64,000 nt of DNA, taken from the NCBI RefSeq assembly GCF_900188445.1, contig NZ_FZOR01000026.1, positions 1-64,000 of the forward strand, read 5' to 3'. The notes under the pieces were generated by a model, which searched no databases, was not told the DNA's origin, and saw only the letters and a program-made list of their open reading frames with translations. Of the stretch, positions 52,184 to 60,006 are shown one piece after another. This DNA comes from Actinomadura meyerae (GTDB lineage: Bacteria; Actinomycetota; Actinomycetes; Streptosporangiales; Streptosporangiaceae). Each line of letters begins with the position of its first letter. The first letter of the stretch is position 1. The position numbers and the translations under genes were made by a program.

Positions 52184-53328
52184 CAGGCGGCGTCCCGCAG
52201 CGAGGCGATCATCGAGGTGCGCAGCAGGTGCCGCCGCATCGCGGCCGGGTCCGCGGCGAGCCCGCGCAGCTCCGCGTGGTGGGCGGCCGGGTCGCTGGAC
52301 CGCATCCGCTCCCAGTTGGCGTGCGTCACCTTCCGGACGAACGACAGGGCGACGTCGAGCCGGGCGGCCGCCGCCTCGTCGAGCGCCGCCTCCGGGCCGC
52401 CCTCCAGTACGCCGGCGAGCGCGCCCGCCAGCCGGACGGCGTCGTGGATGCCGCTGTTCATGCCCATGCCGCCGAGCGGGTTGTTGACGTGCGCGGCGTC
52501 CCCGGCCAGCAGCACCCGCCCGGCCCGGAACGCCGACGCGACCCGCTGGTGCACCCGGTAGAGGCTGGCGTGCGCGACGTCCCACTCGGTGTCGGCGACC
52601 CCCCGCAGCCGCTCCGGCAGCCGGGACAGCTCGCGGTCGTCGGGCGTGCCGTCCGGTGTCGGGAACAGCACCCGCCAGTGGTCGGGGGTGCGCAGCAGCA
52701 CCAGCCACTCGCCGGGGTCGAAGACGTAGTTCACCGCGGCGATGCCGGGCAGCAGCTCCTCCACCGGGGTCCGGGTCGAGGCGACCAGGAAGCGCTCCGG
52801 GTACGTCATGCCCTCGAACCCGATCCGCAGCGAGCGGCGCACCGCCGAACCGGCGCCGTCCGCGCCGATCAGCCAGTCCGCCCGGAACCGGCCGCCCGCC
52901 GCCGTCGTCGCCTCCACCCCGCCTGCGTGCGGCAGGACGGCCCGCACGGCGGCGCCGAACCGCACCTCGCCGCCCGCGGCGAGCAGGCGGTCGCGCAGGA
53001 TCGGGGTCAGCTTGCTCTGCTCGCACTGCACCCGGAACGGGTACGGCGTGTCCCCGGACAGCACCGACAGGTCCAGTTCGGCGATGACGCCGCCGCGCCG
53101 CTCCCGGTACTGGAACGTCCGGGAGACGAGGCCGCGCTCCAGCAGGGCGTCCAGCACGCCCAGCTCGTCCAGCATCTCCAGCGACGGCGGGTGGAACGTG
53201 GACGCGCGCGACTCGGCGGCCAGGCCCGGCTCCGCCTCCAGGACGGTCACCGGGACGCCGCGGCGCGCCAGGACCAGCGCGGCGGTGAGCCCGACCGGGC
53301 CCGCCCCGGCGACCAGGACCCGCGCCAT
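52183..53328 (-). CDS. FAD-dependent monooxygenase (PHBH/UbiH fold)
   Basis: This 381-residue class A-type flavoprotein has GAGPVGLTAALVLARRGVPVTVLEAE, the middle LIGADGAGSAVRR and the FAD-binding LLAGDAAHVNNPLGGMGMN. It hydroxylates an aromatic or cyclic substrate with NAD(P)H. It overlaps both flanking ALDH genes by one base. It is shorter than PHBH and has no C-terminal thioredoxin-like extension. Confidence 0.88.
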   Translation of the reverse strand: MARVLVAGAGPVGLTAALVLARRGVPVTVLEAEPGLAAESRASTFHPPSLEMLDELGVLDALLERGLVSRTFQYRERRGGVIAELDLSVLSGDTPYPFRVQCEQSKLTPILRDRLLAAGGEVRFGAAVRAVLPHAGGVEATTAAGGRFRADWLIGADGAGSAVRRSLRIGFEGMTYPERFLVASTRTPVEELLPGIAAVNYVFDPGEWLVLLRTPDHWRVLFPTPDGTPDDRELSRLPERLRGVADTEWDVAHASLYRVHQRVASAFRAGRVLLAGDAAHVNNPLGGMGMNSGIHDAVRLAGALAGVLEGGPEAALDEAAAARLDVALSFVRKVTHANWERMRSSDPAAHHAELRGLAADPAAMRRHLLRTSMIASLRDAA

Positions 53329-54797
53329 CACGCCTCCCGGGAGTGCAGGGCGAACCCGTCCTCCACGCCCACGACCCGCGGGTTGGTGAAGAACCGCAGC
53401 GTCTCCGCCGTGCCCTCCTCGCCCAGCCCGGACGCCCCCCACGCGGGGCGCGGCGCGTACAGGTGCAGGCTCATCACGCTGGACCCGTTCACCTTGACCT
53501 CCCCGGCTCGGACGCGGCGGGCCACGGCCAGCGCCGCGCCCTCGTCGGAGCCGACCACGTAGCCTTCGAGGCCGTAGGCGGTGCCGTTCGCCAGCGCGAC
53601 GGCCTCGTCCGGCGTCCGGTACGGGTGGACGGTCGCGACCGGCCCGAAGATCTCCTCGGCGGCGTCCCGGGGATCCACCCCGGTCACGAGCGCGGGCGCG
53701 AGGTAGTTGCCCCGGTCCGGCACCTTCGTGGCCGACAGGACGCGCCCGCCGAGCGCGTCGCGCCGCGCGGCGACCCGGTCGCGGTGGCGCGAGTGCACCA
53801 GCGGGCCGAGGTCGGTGTCCTCGTCGAGCGGCGGGCCCGCGCGCAGCGCCGCGAGCCGCGCGCCGATCGCGTCGAGCAGCGCGCCCTGCGCCGCCTCCGG
53901 CACGATGAGCCGGCCGAGCGCGCGGCACCACTGCCCGTTGAGCGTGGTGAGCAGGTCCACGGCGGCGCGGGCGGCGCGGTCCGCGTCGGCGTCCGGCATC
54001 ACGATCAGCGGGTTGCAGCCGCCCAGCTCCAGCTGGACCGGCTTGAGCCCGGCCGCGCACGCGGCGGCGACCGACCGGCCGCCCGCGGCGCCGCCGGTGA
54101 ACGACACCGCCCGGACCCGCGGGTCCCCGGTCAGCCGCGCGCCGGTGCGGCCGTCGCCGTGGACGAGCTGGAACACCCCGCCGGGCACGTCCCGCGCGGC
54201 GAGGACCTCCGCGACGGCCTCGGCGAACCGCTGGCAGCCGGCCGGCGCGTACTCGCTCGGCTTGAGGATCGCGGGGCAGCCCGCGGCGAGCGCGTTCGCG
54301 ACCTTGTGCGCCGCCATCGGGGCGGGCGCGTTCCACGGGACCAGGCACAGGGCCGGGCCCCACGGCAGCCGCCGCACCTCCACCGCCCGGCCGTCCGGGT
54401 GCGCGAACGCGGCCTCCAGGCCGCCGCCGCGCAGCTGCTCGGCGGCCAGCCGGAACGACCCGGACACGATCATGCCGAGCGGCGCCGCCTGCCGGATCGG
54501 GACGCCGGTGGCCGCCGCCTCCAGGGCGGCGATCTCCGCGACCGCCGGTTCGAGGGCGGCGGCGACGGCGTCCAGCAGGTCCGCGCGCTCGGCGGCCGGG
54601 CGCGCCGCCCAGCCGCCCGCCGCCGCCTCGGCCGCGGCGAGCGCCCGCTCCACCCGCGCCTCGCCGGTGATCCCGGCGGGCCCGGTCTCGGCGCCGGTCG
54701 CCGGGTCCTCCAGCACGGGGCCGGCCGCGGGCGCGTCCGCCCATTCCCCGTCCACCAGGTCGCGGTGCGGCGCGGTCACCGGGGTCGACGGGGTCAC
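53328..54797 (-). CDS. Aldehyde dehydrogenase (second)
   Basis: This 489-residue ALDH has LCLVPWNAPAPMAAH, QLELGGCNP and the catalytic LLTTLNGQWCRALGR. Its Cys-loop differs from the other ALDH of the operon, indicating a different aldehyde. GTG 54797 overlaps the oxygenase stop (GTGA). Two distinct ALDHs beside two monooxygenases suggest a multi-step oxidation of a ring-derived fragment. Confidence 0.88.
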   Translation of the reverse strand: MTPSTPVTAPHRDLVDGEWADAPAAGPVLEDPATGAETGPAGITGEARVERALAAAEAAAGGWAARPAAERADLLDAVAAALEPAVAEIAALEAAATGVPIRQAAPLGMIVSGSFRLAAEQLRGGGLEAAFAHPDGRAVEVRRLPWGPALCLVPWNAPAPMAAHKVANALAAGCPAILKPSEYAPAGCQRFAEAVAEVLAARDVPGGVFQLVHGDGRTGARLTGDPRVRAVSFTGGAAGGRSVAAACAAGLKPVQLELGGCNPLIVMPDADADRAARAAVDLLTTLNGQWCRALGRLIVPEAAQGALLDAIGARLAALRAGPPLDEDTDLGPLVHSRHRDRVAARRDALGGRVLSATKVPDRGNYLAPALVTGVDPRDAAEEIFGPVATVHPYRTPDEAVALANGTAYGLEGYVVGSDEGAALAVARRVRAGEVKVNGSSVMSLHLYAPRPAWGASGLGEEGTAETLRFFTNPRVVGVEDGFALHSREA

Positions 54798-56089
54798 CGC
54801 GGCACGCTCGCGAACAGCTCGTTCTCCTTGCTCTCGGTGATGACCTGGGCCGCCTCCAGCCGGCCCCGCTCCGCCGGGAACGTCATGACCAGGCCCATCG
54901 CGAGGTCGCGGAGCGTCCGGCCGATGACGCCGTCCATCGTCGCGGCGGAGGTGCCGCAGGCCTTGAACGCGCCGAGAGCGACCTGGAAGCACGCCTCGGT
55001 GATGTCGCCCTTGGCGAGCCGCCACTGCCGGTACACCTCCGGCTTCGGCCGCAGCGGCGGCTCGGACGTCTCCAGCTCGAGCTGGCGGCGGATCCACAGG
55101 TAGGCCGTCTCCAGCCGCTCGGTCATGTCGCCGATGATCACCTGGTGCATCGGCGAGGACGCGATCGGCCGGCCGGAGTCGGCGAACGTCCGGCGGGTGA
55201 GCCGCTCGATCGCGAAGTCGTACACGTGCTGCGCCGCGCCGAGGTAGCAGGCGGCGATGGCGAGCTGGTTGCCGACGAAGCTGCCCCGGCTCATCCGCAG
55301 CATCCGCACGAACGCACCCGGCACGGTGAGGGCCTCCTCCGCCGGGACGAACACGCCGGTGAGCGTCACCCCGTGGTTGTTGGACGCGCGCATGCCGAGC
55401 CCGTTCCACGGCTCGCGGGACGCCACGCCCGGCGCATCCCGCGGCACCAGGAACAGCGCCAGCCCGTCGGCGTCGGATGTGCCGTCCAACCGCGCCGTCA
55501 CCAGGTAGGTGTCGGCGACGCCGGTGGCGCACCCGAACGACTTCACCCCGTTGAGGACCCAGCCGCCCTCCGCCGGGGACGCGGTCGTGGCGATCGCGAT
55601 GTTGGCGCCGGACGACTTCACCTCCTCGCTGGCGAAGTTGGCCATCCACGTCCCGGACGCCATCCGGGACAGCACCTTCTCGGCGAACGCCCGGACCGGC
55701 TTCACCTCGTCGTCCCCGCTGAAGAGACCGGCCTCGACCGCCTCCAGCGGGAGCAGCCCCCGCGACGCGCTGGTGTTGTGGAAGAAGTACGCGAGCGCGG
55801 TGGACGGGCAGGCGGCGCCCATCGCGTAGGTGGCGGCGGCCAGGTCGCGCAGCCCGCCGCCGAGGCCGCCGTACTCCTCGGGCACCACCAGGCCGAGCAG
55901 GCCGGCGTCGCGCAGCAGCGCCACGTGCCCGGCCGGGAACTCGGCGGCGGCGTCGGCGCCGGCGGCGGCCTCGCGCAGCCGCGGCAGCACCGCCTCCACG
56001 CGCTCGGCCCGCGCGCGCTCGGCGGCGGTCATGGACTCGACGAGCCGCTCGCCGGTCAGCGTCGTCGGCTGGGTCGTCGGCTGGGTCAT
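54794..56089 (-). CDS. Acyl-CoA-dehydrogenase-fold flavoprotein (possible group D monooxygenase)
   Basis: This 431-residue protein has the ACAD fold: N-terminal helical domain with LGLVVPEEYGGLGGG, central beta domain (VLNGVKSFGCATG) and C-terminal helices ending TSAATMDGVIGRTLRDLAMGL. It lacks an obvious acyl-CoA-dehydrogenase catalytic Glu signature, and the next gene is a flavin reductase; such pairs act as two-component hydroxylases or desulfurases. A true dehydrogenase is the alternative. The N-terminus is a TQPTT repeat. Confidence 0.78.
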   Translation of the reverse strand: MTQPTTQPTTLTGERLVESMTAAERARAERVEAVLPRLREAAAGADAAAEFPAGHVALLRDAGLLGLVVPEEYGGLGGGLRDLAAATYAMGAACPSTALAYFFHNTSASRGLLPLEAVEAGLFSGDDEVKPVRAFAEKVLSRMASGTWMANFASEEVKSSGANIAIATTASPAEGGWVLNGVKSFGCATGVADTYLVTARLDGTSDADGLALFLVPRDAPGVASREPWNGLGMRASNNHGVTLTGVFVPAEEALTVPGAFVRMLRMSRGSFVGNQLAIAACYLGAAQHVYDFAIERLTRRTFADSGRPIASSPMHQVIIGDMTERLETAYLWIRRQLELETSEPPLRPKPEVYRQWRLAKGDITEACFQVALGAFKACGTSAATMDGVIGRTLRDLAMGLVMTFPAERGRLEAAQVITESKENELFASVPR

Positions 56090-56113
56090 TCGGCTGGTTC
56101 CCTTCGGCTGGTC
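56061..56113 (-). repeat. 12-15-bp tandem repeats over the oxygenase start and flavin-reductase stop
   Basis: Units of gtcgtcggctgg and variants run from inside the oxygenase coding start to the TGA of the upstream gene, filling the 22-base gap. They encode the TQPTT repeat at the oxygenase N-terminus. Confidence 0.75.
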
Positions 56114-57407
56114 AGGACGCGGCCCGGTGGGTGCGGCCGGGAAGGGCCGACCCCCAGACGGCCTCCAGGTCTGCGGCGGCGGCCACCAGGGCGGCCCGGT
56201 CGATCGGGGTGGCGACGCCGAGGCGGGCGGCCAGGAACAGCACGTCCTCCGCGCACAGGCCGCCGTCGACGCCGCCGAGCGTCGTGTCGAAGCTCCGCAC
56301 GCCGCTCTTCATCGCGGTCAGCGCGTTCGCCAGGCCCAGCCCGTACGCCTCGCGCAGCCGCACCCGCAGCGGCACCGGCCGGGCGCGTGCCACCGCCTCC
56401 TGGAGCAGGTTGCGGACGTGCAGCGGGGACGCGGCCTCGGGGCCCTCGTCGAGCGCGATCTCGGCGCACCCGGCGGCGGCCAGCCGGTCGACGGCGGCGA
56501 GGACGTCCCGCTGCCGTCCGGGGGCGAAGCCGTCGCCGATCCGGCCGATGACGGGCAGGCCGCGGGTGCGCGCCGCCCCGATCAGCCGCGCGGCGTCCGG
56601 GCCGTCGGCGACCTCGGCGGTGATGCCGGACCCGTGCGGTACCTCGGCCAGGCACGCGGCGTCCTCCACCAGCACCGACCAAGCGGCGGGGGAGCCCGCG
56701 CCGTTGGAGCCCGTGCCGTTGGGGAGCGTGCCGTTGGGGAGCGCGCCGGGCGGGACGGCGGGCGGGAGCGGCGTGCGGACCCGGACGCCCGCGGCGCCCA
56801 CCGCCGCCAGCAGCCGGGCGGCGCCGGCCCGGGTGACGCGGGCGGGCGCGGTGCCGGACGCGGTGAGCCGGCGGTGCAGCGCGGCGGCGAGCCCGGTGTC
56901 GGCGATCGTCACCTCGTCCGGCAGCGGGTCGGCGAGCTGCCCCCAGGCGCGGGAGTGGAACAGCAGCGGCGCGGTCCGGCGGGGCGTCGCGGCGCCGAGG
57001 ACCTCGCCCACGAAGATCGTGTGGTCGCCGCCGGGGTGCGCGTGCACGACCCGGCAGTCCAGCCAGGCGACCGCCTCGCCGAGCACGGGCGCGCCGGTCG
57101 GCGCCGCGGTCCACGTCCCGCCGGCGAACCGGTCGGCGCCCGGCTCGCCCCCCGCGAACCGGTGCCCGAGCGCGGCCTGGTCCTTGCCGAGGACGCTCAC
57201 CGCGAACACGCCGCTGCGCTCGACCAGCGCGTGCGTGCGGACGTGCCGCGCCAGGCAGACCATGACCAGGGGCGGGTCGAGGCTGACGCTGCCGAACGAG
57301 CCCGCCGTCATGCCGTGCCAGCCGGTGCCGGAGACGGTCGTGACGATGGCGACGCCGGTCGGCCACTGGCCGAGCACCGAACGGAAGGTCTGCGCGTCGA
57401 CCGCCAC
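56112..57407 (-). CDS. Flavin reductase fused to a degenerate HMG-CoA-lyase-like domain
   Basis: One continuous 431-residue frame. Residues 1-165 form an HpaC/RutF-type flavin reductase (SVLGQWPTGVAIVTT, HGMTAGSFGSVSLDPPLVMVCL). After a linker containing LPNGT repeats, residues 245-425 align with DRE-TIM metallolyases: VRLREAYGLGLANALTAMKSG corresponds to the metal-binding HFHDTYG segment, and TTLGGVDGG to GGLGGC of HMG-CoA lyase. The metal ligands (HxH) and the catalytic Cys are replaced, so this half is probably non-catalytic. GTG 57407 lies 16 bases after an IclR-type operator. It is the first gene of the upstream catabolic unit. Confidence 0.8.
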   Translation of the reverse strand: MAVDAQTFRSVLGQWPTGVAIVTTVSGTGWHGMTAGSFGSVSLDPPLVMVCLARHVRTHALVERSGVFAVSVLGKDQAALGHRFAGGEPGADRFAGGTWTAAPTGAPVLGEAVAWLDCRVVHAHPGGDHTIFVGEVLGAATPRRTAPLLFHSRAWGQLADPLPDEVTIADTGLAAALHRRLTASGTAPARVTRAGAARLLAAVGAAGVRVRTPLPPAVPPGALPNGTLPNGTGSNGAGSPAAWSVLVEDAACLAEVPHGSGITAEVADGPDAARLIGAARTRGLPVIGRIGDGFAPGRQRDVLAAVDRLAAAGCAEIALDEGPEAASPLHVRNLLQEAVARARPVPLRVRLREAYGLGLANALTAMKSGVRSFDTTLGGVDGGLCAEDVLFLAARLGVATPIDRAALVAAAADLEAVWGSALPGRTHRAAS

Positions 57408-57422
57408 GGCATCGGGCCCTTC

Positions 57423-57533
57423 GTTTCGCAGCAGGAAACACCGTCACGCTCACGGTAACGACGTCGCGAAGCGGGTGTCAACGCCCCGAGCGGAGACGAG
57501 TGTTTCTGTACGGGAAACGCGATGGCCTAGACT
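57423..57533. promoter_or_regulatory. Divergent flavin-reductase/iclR promoters with two operators
   Basis: On the minus strand, TTGACA (57476-57481) and TACCGT (57452-57457), spaced 18 bp, drive the flavin reductase; GTTTCCTGCTGCGAAAC (57423-57439) lies just downstream of that start site. On the plus strand, TAGACT (57528-57533) is the iclR -10 and GTTTCTGTACGGGAAAC (57502-57518) covers its -35 region. Both are GTTTC-N7-GAAAC palindromes. Confidence 0.75.
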
Positions 57534-57566
57534 GCGGCTGGTCCCACCCCGTCGGAAGGAACCGCC

Positions 57567-58388
57567 GTGCCGCGCAGTGCGAGCCCTTCGAGCGCCGCCG
57601 CGTCCCCCGCCGAGGAGGGCGAGGGGCAGAGCCGGTCGATCGCCGCCGTGGAGCGCGCGATGGACGTCCTGCTGCTGTTCGGCCGCAGCGGCCGGCCCGA
57701 CCTCGGGGTCACCGAGATCGCCACCGAGCTCGGGCTGACCAAGGCCGCCGTGCACCGCATCCTCACCGCGCTGCGCAGCCGCGACCTCATCGCCGTCGAC
57801 CCCGTGACCCGCCGGTACGCGCTCGGGCACGCCGCCATCGCGCTCGGCCGCGCCTACCTCGCCCGGATGGACCTGCGCGCGCTGGCCGCGCCCGAGCTGC
57901 GCCGCCTCGCCCAGCAGGTGGGGGAGACGACCACCCTGTCGATCCGGCGCGGCGACACCCGGCTGTACGTCGACCAGGTCGTGCCGCCGAACGAGCTGCG
58001 GGTGGAGGTCAGCCTCGGCATCCCCTACCCGCTGCACGCGGGCAGCTCGTCCAAGGCGATCCTGGCGTTCCTGGACGAGGCCGAGGTCGGCGCGCTGATC
58101 GCCCGGCACGGGCTGGAGGCGCTGACCGAGCGGACCATCGTGGACGAGGACCGGCTCCGCAGGGAGCTGGCGGCGGTCCGCAAGCGTGGGTACGCCTCCT
58201 CGCAGGGCGAGCGCCAGGAGGGGACCGCCTCGATCGCCGCGCCGGTCTTCGACCACGACGGCCGGGTCATCGCGGCGCTCAGCGTCGCCGGGCCGCTCAC
58301 CCGGTTCAAGCCGCGGATGGCCGAGTGCGCGCCGGCGCTGGTGGAGTCCGCCGCGCGGCTGTCCGGCGAGCTCGGCCACCGCGGCTGA
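57567..58388 (+). CDS. IclR family transcriptional regulator
   Basis: This 273-residue protein has an IclR winged HTH (AVERAMDVLLLFG, LGVTEIATELGLTKAAVHRILTAL) and a C-terminal GAF-like effector domain (RLYVDQVVPPNELRVEVSLG, HAGSSSKAILAFL, GERQEGTASIAAPVFD). GGAAGG lies upstream of GTG 57567. It is divergent from the catabolic operons, and the same GAAAC/GTTTC palindromes occur at three transcription units, so it is the probable regulator of all of them. The effector is unknown. Confidence 0.92.
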   Translation: MPRSASPSSAAASPAEEGEGQSRSIAAVERAMDVLLLFGRSGRPDLGVTEIATELGLTKAAVHRILTALRSRDLIAVDPVTRRYALGHAAIALGRAYLARMDLRALAAPELRRLAQQVGETTTLSIRRGDTRLYVDQVVPPNELRVEVSLGIPYPLHAGSSSKAILAFLDEAEVGALIARHGLEALTERTIVDEDRLRRELAAVRKRGYASSQGERQEGTASIAAPVFDHDGRVIAALSVAGPLTRFKPRMAECAPALVESAARLSGELGHRG

Positions 58389-58507
58389 CCGCGTCCCGCC
58401 GCCGCCTTTCCCGTCACCCTCCCCGCCGCCTTTCCCGCCGCCTTCCCGTCACCTCGGCGGGGGCCGCCCATCGCCGCCCGGCACCGCCTCCGCGATGATC
58501 GCGCAGT

Positions 58508-58607
58508 GAAACGATTGTGTTTCCGCTGCCGCCCGCCCCTTGACATCGCCGCGCCGTAGCGGTTTCGCTATCCGCACCTTGCGAAACCCTGTTTCCTTGT
58601 GCGAAAC
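58508..58607 (+). promoter_or_regulatory. Promoter of the surface operon with clustered IclR-type half-sites
   Basis: GAAAC-gattgt-GTTTC (58508-58523), GAAACCCTGTTTC (58583-58595) and the overlapping GTTTCCTTGTGCGAAAC (58591-58607) lie upstream of the WxL-domain gene. The last is 15/17 identical to the flavin-reductase operator (57423-57439), and the second has the same layout as the site at 50596. TTGACA (58540-58545) and TCGCTA (58565-58570) form the probable promoter, with the clustered sites just after the transcription start. Confidence 0.65.
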
Positions 58608-58631
58608 GGGGCGAGAGGAGCGGCGACATCC

Positions 58632-59951
58632 ATGAGACGCACACGCACCGCCCTGCGCGGCGCCGCGGCGGTCGCGACCGCGGCCGGCGCCGTCACGGTG
58701 CCGCTGGCCGCGGCGGGCGCCGCGCACGCCGGCACGGGACAGGTCCCCTACCAGTGCACGATCTTCGGGAGCACGTTCGCGTACGACGCCTCGGTGACGG
58801 TGTCCGCGCCCGCGTCCGCCAAGGTGGGTGACGAGGTCGCCGTCGAGGCCGACTTCTCGAACATGCCCGGCGTCGCGCCGCTCCCGGTCAACTCCTGGAC
58901 CACCTCCGGCACGCTCGCCGTCTCCGGCGCGCAGTCCGGTTCGGTGCCCATCCAGGCGCCCAAGCGGACCGAGACGATCCCCGCGTACGGCGAGCTGCCG
59001 ATCGGGAAGGTCTCCGGCAGGCTCGCGCTCACCGCCGCCGGGCAGGTGAGGATCGCGCCCGCCGGGCTGACGATCGTCGCCGAGGCCGGCGCGCAGGCCA
59101 CCATCACCTGCACGCCGAAGACCGCGCCCGGGACGCTCGCGACGATCGACGTCGCCGAGGGCGGCCCCGCAGCCTCGGTCAGCCCCGCCACGGTCGTCCA
59201 GGGCGGCGCGATCAGCGTCACCGGCTCCGGCTGGCAGCCGGGCGCGGCGGAGCTGGCGCTGTGCGACGCCGCCGGCGCCGCCTGCGACCCCGGCGGCCTG
59301 ACCGGGGTGTCGGCCTCCGCCGACGCCGCCGGGAAGCTCACCGCGTCGGCGACCGTCGCCGAGTCCGCCGCGCCGGGGGCCCGCACCGTCGTGGTCACCC
59401 AGGGGCAGGTGAGCCGCGCCGTGCCGCTGACCGTCACCGAGAAGACGCCGCCGCCCACCGGGGCGTGCGCCGGCGAGCCCGCCGAGCGGTGCGCCGAGCA
59501 GAAGATCAACCTGTCCGTGACCGGCGGGCCGCTCACCATGTCCCGCGAGCCGGGCGAGGTCGACCTCAGCCCGGTGACGCTGGACGGCACCGAGCAGGCC
59601 GCCACCGGGGCGCTCCGGAAGGTCGAGGTCATCGACGCGCGCGGCGGGACCACCGGCTGGTCGCTCACCGGCACGCTGACCGACTTCACCGCACCGGCCG
59701 GCACGAAGATCCCCGCCGGGAAGCTGACCTGGACGCCGAACTGCGCCGCGGGTCCCGGGGCCAGCGCGGTGACGCAGGGCAGCGCCGGGCCGCTCGACAC
59801 CACCACGGCGGCCACGCTGTGCTCCGCGCCCGGCGGGTCCGGGCAGATCGTGGGCGGGACGTTCACCGCCGGCGCCGGGCTGCGGCTCACCGTCCCGCCG
59901 GCGACCGGCGCGGGCCGCTACACCGCCGTGCTCACGCTCACGCTCTCCTGA
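58632..59951 (+). CDS. Secreted WxL-domain surface protein
   Basis: This 439-residue protein has a cleavable signal peptide (basic start, hydrophobic AAAVATAAGAVTVPLAAAGAAHA), beta-rich modules including an Ig-like unit (VSPATVVQGGAISVTGSGWQPGA), and a C-terminal WxL-type domain (VEVIDARGGTTGWSLTGTL and LTWTPN). WxL domains bind peptidoglycan. It is the first gene of an operon with DUF916 and membrane proteins, and its promoter region carries IclR-type operators. ATG 58632 has GAGAGGAG 11 bases upstream. Confidence 0.75.
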   Translation: MRRTRTALRGAAAVATAAGAVTVPLAAAGAAHAGTGQVPYQCTIFGSTFAYDASVTVSAPASAKVGDEVAVEADFSNMPGVAPLPVNSWTTSGTLAVSGAQSGSVPIQAPKRTETIPAYGELPIGKVSGRLALTAAGQVRIAPAGLTIVAEAGAQATITCTPKTAPGTLATIDVAEGGPAASVSPATVVQGGAISVTGSGWQPGAAELALCDAAGAACDPGGLTGVSASADAAGKLTASATVAESAAPGARTVVVTQGQVSRAVPLTVTEKTPPPTGACAGEPAERCAEQKINLSVTGGPLTMSREPGEVDLSPVTLDGTEQAATGALRKVEVIDARGGTTGWSLTGTLTDFTAPAGTKIPAGKLTWTPNCAAGPGASAVTQGSAGPLDTTTAATLCSAPGGSGQIVGGTFTAGAGLRLTVPPATGAGRYTAVLTLTLS

Positions 59952-60006
59952 CCGCCCCGAGCCCCGCGGCCGGGCGGCGACCCGCCCGGCCGCAGCGAGG
60001 TGACCG

